From NCBI GenBank assembly GCA_049294415.1, contig JBAQCS010000037.1, forward strand, positions 1 through 45,571: a DNA stretch of 45,571 nt. Reading direction: 5' to 3'. The stretch comes from JAEZRQ01 sp049294415 (GTDB taxonomy: Bacteria > Patescibacteriota > Patescibacteriia > Patescibacteriales > UBA12465). The translations under genes and the position numbers were made by a program. Below are positions 15,949 through 23,281 of this stretch, piece by piece (position 1 is the stretch's first letter; each line of letters opens with the position of its first letter). The notes below the pieces were generated by a model that was given only the letters and a program-made list of their open reading frames with translations, was not told where the DNA came from and made no database searches.

Positions 15949-16036
15949 AGCGATGAGGAGCTGTTCTTGTTCTCTAACCAGTCTTGAAGAGGGTTAGAAT
16001 TACCAGTTTAGGGAGTAAGACTCCACCTAGATCGCT
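15949..16036 (-). other. Possible structured RNA element (three-way junction) in the 3' region of the 16043 gene
   Basis: Three nested or adjacent helices can be drawn: closing helix AGCGAT (15949-15954) with ATCGCT (16031-16036); TCTAACC (15973-15979) with GGTTAGA (15992-15998); and TAGG/GAGT (16009-16016) with ACTC/CCTA (16020-16029) with a 2-base bulge. The element starts 7 bases after the stop of the 16043 gene and is directly followed by that transcript's terminator. It could be a stable 3' UTR or small RNA, or a leader element for the next gene. The plus strand folds equally well, so strand is assumed. Confidence 0.4.
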
Positions 16037-16042
16037 AGAGAG

Positions 16043-16480
16043 TTAAAATCCAAAAACTTCATCGATTACCTCTACGTAAATAGGGTAAACGTATTGAAAC
16101 AGTTCGGCTGTTTTCAAATGCAGACCGGGGTATCTTTCATTGATATCCGCAGTAACATTGCCGAATTCCCGTTTGAAGTTTTTGAGAGGCACTGAGATTT
16201 CTTTAATGCGGTATTTAGCAACCGCTAATAACACCGCTGCTTCTTCTTCGGGCGGTAAAGTTTCTTTAGGCTGATCAGAGATAAGTCGTCGGCAGGCCAT
16301 CATAATAGCAATTGATAGAGAATGGGCCTTGCATCCAACTTCTTTGGCGGCGTTGTTTAGGTAGCGGATTTCGATTTTACCGTCTTCACCAACCAAGCCT
16401 TCGTTAATCAGTTTGTCGAGCACATACAGGTCAAAGGCTGCCCGAGCAATCTGCCTTCTTCTTTTAGGAATCAGATTCAT
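16043..16480 (-). CDS. Unknown protein, tandem paralogue family A (copy 1)
   Basis: 145 residues, soluble and helical; family not recognised. N-terminus LIPKRRRQIARAAFDLYVLDKLINEG and C-terminus LHLKTAELFQYVYPIYVEVIDEVF align with the two downstream copies. In the middle it has LNNAAKEVGCKAHSLSIAIMMACRRL, matching ELVTFAKLLNCEQTYLFIAIEAAACKI of copy 2. It has its own promoter and is separated from copy 2 by a possible structured RNA and a terminator, so it can be expressed apart from the others. Its G+C and codon use (more GCC, CGG) look slightly higher than those of the other copies. Confidence 0.75.
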   Translation of the reverse strand: MNLIPKRRRQIARAAFDLYVLDKLINEGLVGEDGKIEIRYLNNAAKEVGCKAHSLSIAIMMACRRLISDQPKETLPPEEEAAVLLAVAKYRIKEISVPLKNFKREFGNVTADINERYPGLHLKTAELFQYVYPIYVEVIDEVFGF

Positions 16481-16522
16481 TTTTTCAAGTTTTTAAAATA
16501 CTTACTAACACTATCGCTTTCT

Positions 16523-16551
16523 ATAATACAATAAAATAAGCAAAAAGTCAA
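16523..16551 (-). promoter_or_regulatory. Promoter of the 16480 gene
   Basis: Minus strand: TTGACT (16551-16546), 17-base spacer, TATTAT (16528-16523). Confidence 0.75.
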
Positions 16552-16603
16552 GATTAGCTCTTTACAATTATAGTCACTGGTGGCAAGATAAGAAGAATTA
16601 ATC

Positions 16604-16618
16604 GAACATTAACAATTT
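16604..16618 (+). repeat. Leader repeat AACATTAACAATTT, copy 1
   Basis: AACATTAACAATTT at 16605-16618, preceded by G, lies 14 bases before the ATG at 16633. The same 14-mer lies at 17091-17104, 13 bases before the paralogous gene at 17118, so the leader was duplicated with the gene. A weak promoter TTTACA-N17-CAAGAT starts at 16561. Confidence 0.7.
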
Positions 16619-16632
16619 AATACGATAAAGAA

Positions 16633-17091
16633 ATGAAAATTAGTTCAAGGGAGAAAAAAATTTTTCTCTATAGCTTGCTATTTTTAGCAGCTAGTTTTGT
16701 ATTAGCAATTTTGGCTAATATTTGGTTTACCTTTAATGAATCTTCCAGATCATTTAATATCTTTGTGGCTGGTTACAGTGTCGGATTTTTGGGCTTTTCT
16801 GGCTTAGTGGCGATTGCGGCTGGTAAATTTCTATCCAGATTAAATCGTAACGGTATTTTAACAGCCTTATCTTTTTATGTGATTTTAGCGATACCGAGCA
16901 ATTATATGTTCTGGTTGCTGTTAGGACTACTTATTAAAAAGTTGCCAAAGATATTATTAGATCTAGTTACTTACACTGATGGCAAACAATTAGCCATTTC
17001 CGCACTTAGCACCTTAATAGTGCTTATTAGCTCAACTATTTGGTTCTTTTTGGCCAGAAAACGGCGCAAGAATCGAAAATTAAACAGTTAA
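16633..17091 (+). CDS. Unknown four-helix membrane protein, family B (copy 1)
   Basis: 152 residues; family not recognised. Four membrane segments: about 11-31, 45-65, 77-100 and 122-142, with a basic tail (ARKRRKNRK) that should be cytosolic. It is clearly paralogous to the next gene: KISSREKKIFLYSLLFLAASFVLAILANIWFTFNES here against EVSLREKRFYIISFALMIVGCLVGLIANTWYAFTES there. The pair shares a leader 14-mer. No charged residues in the membrane suggest a transporter; a small integral membrane protein of unknown role is all that can be said. Confidence 0.75.
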   Translation: MKISSREKKIFLYSLLFLAASFVLAILANIWFTFNESSRSFNIFVAGYSVGFLGFSGLVAIAAGKFLSRLNRNGILTALSFYVILAIPSNYMFWLLLGLLIKKLPKILLDLVTYTDGKQLAISALSTLIVLISSTIWFFLARKRRKNRKLNS

Positions 17092-17117
17092 ACATTAACA
17101 ATTTTACATTTTGCGAC

Positions 17118-17585
17118 ATGGAAGTTAGTTTAAGAGAAAAAAGATTTTATATTATTAGTTTTGCGCTAATGATAGTCGGTTGTTTAGTAGGATTAATTGC
17201 TAACACCTGGTATGCCTTCACGGAATCTCCGGAATCAGTTAAATTGATGAATAGTGCTTATTTGTTTTGTTTTTTGGGTTGTTCAGTTTTAATTTCTATC
17301 TTTTTAGGTAGATTAATAGCTAACATAAGCGATGAAACAGATATTTTGGCGGCCATGGTTATCTTTATGATAACGGCTGGACCGGCTAGTACCATGACTT
17401 GTTTATTTACCAGGCTACTAATTGAACCAACCCATCAAAGCCTAGCTTTTCTAATAGATGAGCACATGTGTTTCTTGTCTTTTGCTTTTCCATTATCTTT
17501 ATCACTTATGTCCTTTTTATGGTTTCTTTCCGCAAAAAAATTGCGAAAAAGAAAGCTACTGCTTAACCCGACTAGCCAAAACTAG
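17118..17585 (+). CDS. Unknown four-helix membrane protein, family B (copy 2)
   Basis: 155 residues from the ATG at 17118. An in-frame ATG at 17040 lies inside the preceding gene; the later start is chosen because the protein then aligns from residue 1 with its paralogue (S-x-REK) and because the repeated leader 14-mer lies 13 bases before it. Four membrane segments and a basic tail (AKKLRKRKL) as in copy 1. It has several cysteines that copy 1 lacks (GCLVG, FCFLGCS, TCLF, MCFL). The terminator overlaps its last codons. Confidence 0.75.
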   Translation: MEVSLREKRFYIISFALMIVGCLVGLIANTWYAFTESPESVKLMNSAYLFCFLGCSVLISIFLGRLIANISDETDILAAMVIFMITAGPASTMTCLFTRLLIEPTHQSLAFLIDEHMCFLSFAFPLSLSLMSFLWFLSAKKLRKRKLLLNPTSQN

Positions 17586-17596
17586 CGGGTTTTTTG
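17565..17596 (+). terminator. Terminator overlapping the stop of the 17118 gene
   Basis: AACCCG-A-CTAG (17565-17575) pairs with CTAG-CGGGTT (17582-17591), one bulged base, followed by a T run. Confidence 0.85.
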
Positions 17597-17598
17597 TA

Positions 17599-17626
17599 TT
17601 GATTTTTATGCTATAAATGCTATTAT
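17599..17626 (+). promoter_or_regulatory. Promoter of tig
   Basis: TTGATT (17599-17604), 16-base spacer, TATTAT (17621-17626) within TGCTATTATATA, the same -10 block as the nusA promoter. Confidence 0.75.
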
Positions 17627-17656
17627 ATAAATTCATAAACTAGTTAAATAAAAATT

Positions 17657-18967
17657 ATGCAAGTTACTAAAAAAGATTTAGAAAAGTCACAAATTGAATT
17701 AACAGTAGAATTTAGTGCTGAGGAATTTCAACCTTACATTGAAAAAGGTGCTGCTAAAATTTCTGAAAAGGTAAAAATTGAAGGTTTTCGCCCAGGTAAG
17801 GCTCCACTTGATGTTTTAAAGGCTAAAGTTGGTGAAATGTCTATCATGGAAGAAGCTGCTAATATTGTTATTAGAAAGACCATTGATGACATTGTTGAGC
17901 AAAACACTATGGACAGACCAGCGGTTGGTCAACCTAAAGTAGAAATTACTAAGCTTGCTCCTGGCAATCCAGTAGAATTTAAGATTGTGTTAGCTATTAT
18001 GCCGACTGTGGCTCTAGGTAAATATAAAGAATTAAAAATTACCCCAGTTGAAGCTAAGGTGGAAGAGGCTGATATCGAAAAGACTTTAAAAGAATTGCAA
18101 GAAATGCGTGTAAAAGAGGTTATTTCTGAAGAAGGTGTTAAAGATGGGGATAAAGTGTTAGTAGATGTGGAAATGTTTATGGAAAAAGTACCACTCGAAG
18201 GTGGTCAAACTAAAGACTTAGCTGTGATTGTTGGTAAGAATTATTTTGTAGCTGGTTTTGATAAGAATCTACTAGGTGCTAAAAAAGGTGAAGACCGTGA
18301 TTTTTCACTACCTTTTCCAACTGATCACCACCAACAAAATTTAGCCGGTAAAATGGTGGATTTTAAAGTTAAAATTTCCGAAGTATATACTAGAGAATTA
18401 CCAGAAGTTAATGATGAATTTGCGACTGGTTTCCGTTTTGAAAGTTTAGCTGATTTAAGAAAGGCGATGACTGATAATATTTTAGCTGATCGCACCAATC
18501 AAGCTAATCAAAAGACTGAAATTGAAATGTTAGAAAAGATTGTAGATGATACTAAATTTGGTGAAATCCCAGAAATGATGGTAGAAAGCGAAACTCATAG
18601 CATGTTACACGAAATTGAAGATAACTTAACTCACCAAGGTTCTAAAATGATTGATTATTTACAACACTTAGGTAAGACTAAAGATCAATTCGTGTTAGAT
18701 TTAGTGCCAAGTGCTTTAAAGCGTGTTAAAACTGCACTAATAATGAAAGAAATTGGTGTGATTGAAAAATTAGACGTTAGCTCTAAAGAAATTAGCGATA
18801 AGATTGCTGATCTGAAAGAAGAACATAAAGGTGATAAGTCACTTGATGAATTAGAAAAGAACCCAGCTTATCTTCGTTACTTAGGCAATGTCTTACAGAA
18901 TGAAAAAGTGCTTAACAAACTAAAAGAATGGAACTATGCCGATTCTGGCAAAAAACAAAAGAGCTAG
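17657..18967 (+). CDS. tig: Trigger factor (ribosome-bound chaperone)
   Basis: 436 residues, normal length. N-terminal ribosome-binding domain with the signature GFRPGKAP (43-50); a central FKBP-type peptidyl-prolyl isomerase domain (about 150-245, with GVKDGDKVLVDVEMF and PFPTDHHQQNLAGKMVDFKVKI); and a helical C-terminal chaperone domain with EIPEMMVESE. It binds at the ribosome exit tunnel and shields nascent chains. Its 3' end overlaps the start of smpB by 32 bases in another frame, so the two are translationally linked, which joins folding of new chains with rescue of stalled ribosomes. Confidence 0.96.
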   Translation: MQVTKKDLEKSQIELTVEFSAEEFQPYIEKGAAKISEKVKIEGFRPGKAPLDVLKAKVGEMSIMEEAANIVIRKTIDDIVEQNTMDRPAVGQPKVEITKLAPGNPVEFKIVLAIMPTVALGKYKELKITPVEAKVEEADIEKTLKELQEMRVKEVISEEGVKDGDKVLVDVEMFMEKVPLEGGQTKDLAVIVGKNYFVAGFDKNLLGAKKGEDRDFSLPFPTDHHQQNLAGKMVDFKVKISEVYTRELPEVNDEFATGFRFESLADLRKAMTDNILADRTNQANQKTEIEMLEKIVDDTKFGEIPEMMVESETHSMLHEIEDNLTHQGSKMIDYLQHLGKTKDQFVLDLVPSALKRVKTALIMKEIGVIEKLDVSSKEISDKIADLKEEHKGDKSLDELEKNPAYLRYLGNVLQNEKVLNKLKEWNYADSGKKQKS

Positions 18968-19388
18968 TTTTGATTATAAGATACTTCAAACTTTTGAGGC
19001 TGGTTTAATGTTGCTCGGTCACGAGGTTAAATCCATTAAAGCCGGTCACATTAGTTTGAAGGGTTCTTATGTATCTTTTAGAGGAGACGGACTGTATTTA
19101 ATTGGTGCCCATGTGTCTAAATATAAACAAGCGGGCACTATGGATGACTATAATGCCACCAGAGAACGTAAGATATTACTGAAGAAAAAGGAGATAAAGT
19201 ACCTATTAGGGAAGAAGCAAGAGGGTGGCTTGACACTGGTGCCTGTTAAAATATATACTAAGTCTAGCCTGATTAAAATCGAGCTAGCGCTGGCAGAAGG
19301 TAAGAAGAAATATGACAAGCGCGAAGATCTAAAAAAGAAGGATATTGATCGCGATTTGCGAACTTTGACAAAGAGATCTTTAAGGTAG
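18936..19388 (+). CDS. smpB: SsrA-binding protein SmpB
   Basis: 150 residues, the usual length. Motifs: LAKNKRASFDYKILQTFEAGLMLLGHEVKSIKAG, then GSYVSFRGDGLYLIGAHV, RKILLKKKEI and a basic tail EDLKKKDIDRDL. It binds the tRNA-like end of tmRNA and places it in the decoding centre of stalled ribosomes. It overlaps the end of tig by 32 bases, and the tmRNA gene starts directly after its stop codon, an unusually tight smpB-ssrA junction with no room for a separate promoter outside the smpB coding sequence. Confidence 0.97.
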   Translation: MPILAKNKRASFDYKILQTFEAGLMLLGHEVKSIKAGHISLKGSYVSFRGDGLYLIGAHVSKYKQAGTMDDYNATRERKILLKKKEIKYLLGKKQEGGLTLVPVKIYTKSSLIKIELALAEGKKKYDKREDLKKKDIDRDLRTLTKRSLR

Positions 19389-19765
19389 GGGGATGTCGGG
19401 CTTCGATAGCGAGACTTTCCTTAAACGTGCAAAACGCGGTGAACTACACGCGTAAAACTGGTTCGAAAAACAAATGCAAACAAATCTGCAGCATTCGCTT
19501 GGTTAGTTCCAAGCTATGCACCTGTTGCCGCTTAAATTGCCGCAACCATCGAACTAGCGACGTCTTATAGCTAGCACTCGGTGTCATTAATAAGACTAGG
19601 GTCCTTGGGTAGCTTTCCTCGAGTCTCCGAAAACAATGAAAGATATAGGTTAATTGCTTTTCTTTTCAGTTTTGATGATTAACCTGAACAAAATAAACTG
19701 GAATATTTTTGTAGAAGCGTTTAAAGGTAACTTGTTACACATGGGTTCAACTCCCATCATCTCCA
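19389..19765 (+). ncRNA. ssrA: tmRNA (SsrA)
   Basis: About 377 bases. The 5' end GGGGATG (19389-19395) pairs with CATCTCC (19758-19764), followed by discriminator A19765; CCA is not encoded. The T-arm is GGGTTCAACTCCC (19743-19755). The tag frame resumes at GCA (19476-19478), in a GCAAAC context as in other tmRNAs, and ends at TAA (19533-19535). The predicted tag is ANKSAAFAWLVPSYAPVAA, 19 residues, nearly twice the E. coli tag but with the usual Ala-Ala end for protease recognition. It sits directly behind smpB. Exact ends are inferred by pairing. Confidence 0.95.
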
Positions 19766-19790
19766 CATTTATTTTTTTAAATAAATACCA

Positions 19791-19874
19791 GCCGCGGTGG
19801 CGGAACTGGTAGACGCGCTGGACTTAAAATCCTGTTATGGCGACATAGTGCGGGTTCGATTCCCGCCCGCGGCA
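19791..19874 (+). tRNA. tRNA-Leu (anticodon TAA)
   Basis: Acceptor arms GCCGCGG (19791-19797) and CCGCGGC (19867-19873) pair perfectly; discriminator A. Anticodon loop CTTAAAA gives TAA. A long variable arm fits a class II tRNA, and the T-arm is CGGGTTCGATTCCCG. One mismatch appears in the anticodon stem. CCA is not encoded. Confidence 0.95.
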
Positions 19875-19901
19875 CATTAAATTTTAGTGTGAAAGTTGGT
19901 A

Positions 19902-19941
19902 TTGATTAAGAAATAAATATTTGCTATATAATATATAGCAA
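19902..19941 (+). promoter_or_regulatory. Likely promoter of tRNA-Gly inside a perfect palindrome
   Basis: TTGATT (19902-19907), 17-base spacer, TATATA (19925-19930). The -10 region lies in a perfect inverted repeat with arms TTGCTATAT (19921-19929) and ATATAGCAA (19933-19941) around AAT. The tRNA begins 3 bases after the palindrome. The repeat has no T run, so it is not a good terminator. Confidence 0.55.
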
Positions 19942-19944
19942 TTT

Positions 19945-20016
19945 GCGGGTATCGTATAATGGTTATTATGCAACCTTGCCATGGTTGAGAAAGGGGTCCG
20001 ATTCCCCTTACCCGCT
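19945..20016 (+). tRNA. tRNA-Gly (anticodon GCC)
   Basis: Acceptor arms GCGGGTA (19945-19951) and TACCCGC (20009-20015) pair perfectly; discriminator T. Anticodon stem CAACC/GGTTG encloses TTGCCAT, giving GCC. T-arm GGGGTCCGATTCCCC. CCA is not encoded. The accessory island begins just downstream. Confidence 0.96.
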
Positions 20017-20030
20017 CAGAGAACACAAAA

Positions 20031-20057
20031 GAAGTTCCATTTTTGGAGCTTCTTTTT
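20031..20057 (+). terminator. Terminator after tRNA-Gly
   Basis: GAAGTTCCA (20031-20039) pairs with TGGAGCTTC (20044-20052) with one G-U pair, followed by TTTTT. Confidence 0.85.
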
Positions 20058-20139
20058 GTTTTGGGGGAAAATTTACTGTCTTGCTAAGGTGTTTAGTGGG
20101 GTATAAACTTAGAATAATTGATAGATTTGCTTTAAAAAT

Positions 20140-21726
20140 ATGACTAATGAAGAATGTAAAGCTGGCAGAGAAGTTGATGTAAACAAAATTGTAACATCAA
20201 AACATCCAAAAAAAATTGTGGTAGCCGGTCCAGGAACGGGCAAGAGTTTTTTATTTCAGAAACTTATTAAAGAAAAGAAAAAAGAGGGAAAAAGTAATTT
20301 TCTGGCGATTACATTCATTGGTAAATTAGGTGATAATCTTGCAGATGATCTTTGTGGGTTAGCTGATACTTATACGATGCATGGTTTTGCGCGTAAACTT
20401 ATAAACAAATTGTTGGGGTGGTGGTACTACCCAAATATTTATCAAATAATTGAAGAAGATTTAAAGAAAGATGGCGTTACCGATTTTGCTATAGGGGATA
20501 AAAATTATTTATCAAAGTCTAAATTTTATAAGACAGCTGGTCATGCCGATGTAATACATTATGTCGTGGAGGTAATGAAAAATGATAATTCAAAAATTCC
20601 AATATTCGACTTAATTTTAGTAGATGAATTTCAAGATTTTAATAAAGAGGAGGCTGAGTTAATTGATTTGTTAGCTTTAAAAAATGAGGTTGTTGTCGCG
20701 GGAGACGATGACCAAGCTCTGTATAGATTCAAAGGATCTTCACCAGATTTTATCAGGGACAAATATAGTGACTCCAACACCGACTTCGAAAGTCATACGT
20801 TAAGGTTTTGTTCTAGATGTACGGAAATAATAATGAAATATTTTAATGCGATAGTAGAAAAATACAATCTGAATGATCCTGCTAAATCAAGAATAAACAA
20901 AGAGTATATTTGTTATTTACCAGATAAAACTGAAGATTCAGAAAAAAATAAATTTATACACTTAATCCAAAACTGCCCCTCAGGAATGGCAGCCTATAAG
21001 ATTCAGAAGAAGTTAGAGACAATGATAGGTGATCAGAAAGTAAAAGACGTTCTGATTATTGGTGAAGGTAGATCGTGTAAAGCTAATTTATTAATGATAG
21101 CTAATCAGCTTAAAAGATATGGATTTAAAAATGTTGATTATAATGATGATAACGGATTATTGAGTTTTAATTCCGGAACTATTGATGCATATAAATTTTT
21201 AAGTCAGAATGAAGAATCTGAAATTGGATGGAGGCTATTAGGTGATCCTGCTGATAAAGAAGAGAGAAAACAGCATATAAAAAACGCTAAAAATCTTAAA
21301 ATTATAATATCTGGAACTTCGTCACAGATATCTGGAATAGGCGAAAAGGGATTTCAAAATTTAGAAAAAAATATAGGCAGTGATTTAACGCCTGATAATC
21401 AAATAAAAAGAGAGCTTTTGATAAGAGAGTTAAAAGATACTAATAGCTCATTGCCAAGACCTTTATGTAATTTAAATATAACTGTGTGCAATATTTTAAA
21501 TTCAAAAGGGCTTGGCGCTGATGTTGTTTTTTTAATTGGTTTTGATAAAAAAAGATTTCCAAGTACCCCCGCTCCTACTGACGATGAAATATACCAAATG
21601 TTAGTAGCAATTACTAGAGCCAAAAAACGATTATATTTGATAAATTCTTCGGATAAAGATGTTTCTGATTTTATAGGTTGCTTAGATGCATCGGATGTAC
21701 GTGCGGAAAAAATAAAATATAAATAA
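20140..21726 (+). CDS. UvrD/Rep-like superfamily 1 helicase, possible defence gene
   Basis: 528 residues. Walker A AGPGTGKS (29-36), a motif Ia-like ITFIGKLGDNLADDL, TYTMHGFARKL, Walker B LILVDEFQDFN, motif III VVVAGDDDQALYRFKGSSPDF, motif V SKGLGADVVFLIGF and motif VI YQMLVAITRAKKRLYLI. All helicase motifs look intact, but the protein is short for UvrD/PcrA (usually over 650) and lacks an obvious Q motif and a full 2B domain. Codons are ATA/AGA-rich compared with the core genes. It forms an operon with the nuclease-like gene 1 base downstream. Small UvrD-like helicases occur in defence systems such as Gabija (GajB), but there is no GajA here. Confidence 0.88.
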   Translation: MTNEECKAGREVDVNKIVTSKHPKKIVVAGPGTGKSFLFQKLIKEKKKEGKSNFLAITFIGKLGDNLADDLCGLADTYTMHGFARKLINKLLGWWYYPNIYQIIEEDLKKDGVTDFAIGDKNYLSKSKFYKTAGHADVIHYVVEVMKNDNSKIPIFDLILVDEFQDFNKEEAELIDLLALKNEVVVAGDDDQALYRFKGSSPDFIRDKYSDSNTDFESHTLRFCSRCTEIIMKYFNAIVEKYNLNDPAKSRINKEYICYLPDKTEDSEKNKFIHLIQNCPSGMAAYKIQKKLETMIGDQKVKDVLIIGEGRSCKANLLMIANQLKRYGFKNVDYNDDNGLLSFNSGTIDAYKFLSQNEESEIGWRLLGDPADKEERKQHIKNAKNLKIIISGTSSQISGIGEKGFQNLEKNIGSDLTPDNQIKRELLIRELKDTNSSLPRPLCNLNITVCNILNSKGLGADVVFLIGFDKKRFPSTPAPTDDEIYQMLVAITRAKKRLYLINSSDKDVSDFIGCLDASDVRAEKIKYK

Positions 21727-21727
21727 T

Positions 21728-22165
21728 ATGGCAAATACAAAAATATTATCTCAATTAATCGAACCTTATATAAGAGAGTGTCTAAGCCAAAAAATGGGGT
21801 TAGATTTCTATGCTCGGGATACTGAGCTAGTGCTAAATACTGGAGGAAAGCATAAATTTGATATCGTTTCATTAGATAAAAGTATTATTGGGGATATTAA
21901 ATCCCACCAAACTAGAGAGAATGGTAATGTGGGGATAGGAGTAAGAAAATCCGTTTATTTTGATATATATATGTTGTCTTTGGTTGAAGCAAAACAAAAA
22001 ATGTTAATTTTAACAGATAAGGATTTTTATAAATTCTTCAAAAGAATATCATCAGGGAAAGTTCCTTCTGATGTTGAAATTTTATTAATGGAATTACCAG
22101 CTGATATAAAATTGGAAGCAAAAAAAGTTCATGATTTAGCTAGTAGAGAAATAGGAAAAAGATAA
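21728..22165 (+). CDS. Small PD-(D/E)XK nuclease-like protein, partner of the helicase
   Basis: 145 residues; no named family recognised. The segment GGKHKFDIVSLDKSIIGDIKSH has the form D45-x10-D56-I-K58, the core of the PD-(D/E)XK nuclease fold, with Glu12 in the first helix as a possible extra ligand. A later strand KMLILTDKDFY fits the fold. It starts 1 base after the helicase stop, so the two are cotranslated and likely work together, in the way AddAB and several phage-defence systems pair a helicase with a nuclease. The fold call rests on this motif only; catalysis and target are inference. Confidence 0.65.
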   Translation: MANTKILSQLIEPYIRECLSQKMGLDFYARDTELVLNTGGKHKFDIVSLDKSIIGDIKSHQTRENGNVGIGVRKSVYFDIYMLSLVEAKQKMLILTDKDFYKFFKRISSGKVPSDVEILLMELPADIKLEAKKVHDLASREIGKR

Positions 22166-22441
22166 CGTAGTAATGTGAATTTTAGTCAACTAATAATAAA
22201 TTGGTGCATCAAGATATTTAAGTAAGATTATTTTTCTAAAAAATTACTATACCATTGCTAATAGCTATATTCATCGCCGTTGGTTAACTAGGATAATTTA
22301 ATAGTATCTGATAATATATGAAGCCCTTTATTTATTGGTTTTTTTTGTGTTTTAGTGATATTTGCACAAAATTAGGAGCTTTCAAATAATATAAAACTAA
22401 GCTACAATAGAATTATAATATAATGAAAATCCTGAGTAATT

Positions 22442-23278
22442 ATGCAGAAAAATACCCAAAAAAAGAGGGTGGAGCCGTTTTTGAAGTGGGCTGGAGGTAA
22501 ATCCCAATTATTAGAACAATTTAAACCATTGTTTCCTAAAGAAGGAACTTATAAAAGATACATCGAGCCGTTTATTGGTGGAGGTGCTGTCTTTTTTTAT
22601 TTGGAGCCAAAAGAGGCTATTATATCTGATTTAAATAAAGATTTAATTGAAGCTTATAAAGTAGTTAAAAGTCATCCTAAAGAACTTGTAGAATTATTAA
22701 AAAAATACGAAAAAAAACATAACAAAGAATTTTATTTAAAAATTAGAGAGGAATACAATGCCGATAAATTAGACAAAATAAATAAAGCTGCTCATTTAAT
22801 ATATTTAAATAAAGCTTGTTTTAATGGTCTTTACAGGGTTAATAGTAAAGGTGGCTTTAATGTTCCATTTGGTCAGCATAAAAAGTTTTCTGTTAATGAA
22901 GCTGGAATATTGGCAACTAGTAAAATATTAAAAAAAACTAAAATAGAACACACTGATTTTACACAGGTTTTAAAAAATGCCAAGAAAGGAGACTTTATTT
23001 ATTTTGATCCACCATACTATCCATTAAATACTGGCTCAAATTTTACTACTTACACCAAGGAAAGTTTTTTAGAAAAAGAACAGGAAAAATTGATGAAAAC
23101 TTTTGAGAAGCTTGATGCCCGAGGGTGTATACTTATGTTAAGTAATTCGGACACTCCTTTTATTAGAAAGCTGTATAAGAAGTGGTATATTACAAAAGTA
23201 AGTGCTAAACGTTTTATAAATTGTATGGCCGAAAAAAGAGGAGATGTATTTGAAGTTGTAGTAAGAAACTATAAGTAA
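22442..23278 (+). CDS. dpnM: DpnM-type Dam DNA adenine-N6 methyltransferase (GATC)
   Basis: 278 residues, D12 class (alpha group). Motifs: FLKWAGGKSQLLEQF at the N-terminus (SAM loop), RYIEPFIGGGAVFFYL, ISDLNKDLIEAYK, NKACFNGLYRVNSKGGFNVPFG, and the catalytic FIYFDPPYYPL around residue 190. It methylates adenine in double-stranded GATC and protects the chromosome from the DpnII-like nuclease encoded three genes downstream. It heads a tight four-gene operon (gaps of 3, 6 and 5 bases). The 276-base gap upstream is AT-rich with several TATAAT-like boxes, but I could not choose a promoter. Confidence 0.95.
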   Translation: MQKNTQKKRVEPFLKWAGGKSQLLEQFKPLFPKEGTYKRYIEPFIGGGAVFFYLEPKEAIISDLNKDLIEAYKVVKSHPKELVELLKKYEKKHNKEFYLKIREEYNADKLDKINKAAHLIYLNKACFNGLYRVNSKGGFNVPFGQHKKFSVNEAGILATSKILKKTKIEHTDFTQVLKNAKKGDFIYFDPPYYPLNTGSNFTTYTKESFLEKEQEKLMKTFEKLDARGCILMLSNSDTPFIRKLYKKWYITKVSAKRFINCMAEKRGDVFEVVVRNYK

Positions 23279-23281
23279 TAT

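Noticed and set aside
19943..20143. 66-residue open frame over tRNA-Gly and its terminator
   Set aside because: It lies on a clear tRNA and a terminator hairpin, and the translation looks random.
21399..21872. 157-residue frame antisense across the helicase/nuclease junction
   Set aside because: It overlaps two well-supported genes and shows no motif.
20140..22165. Gabija system
   Set aside because: The helicase recalls GajB, but the partner is a 145-aa PD-(D/E)XK-like protein and not a GajA OLD-type nuclease.
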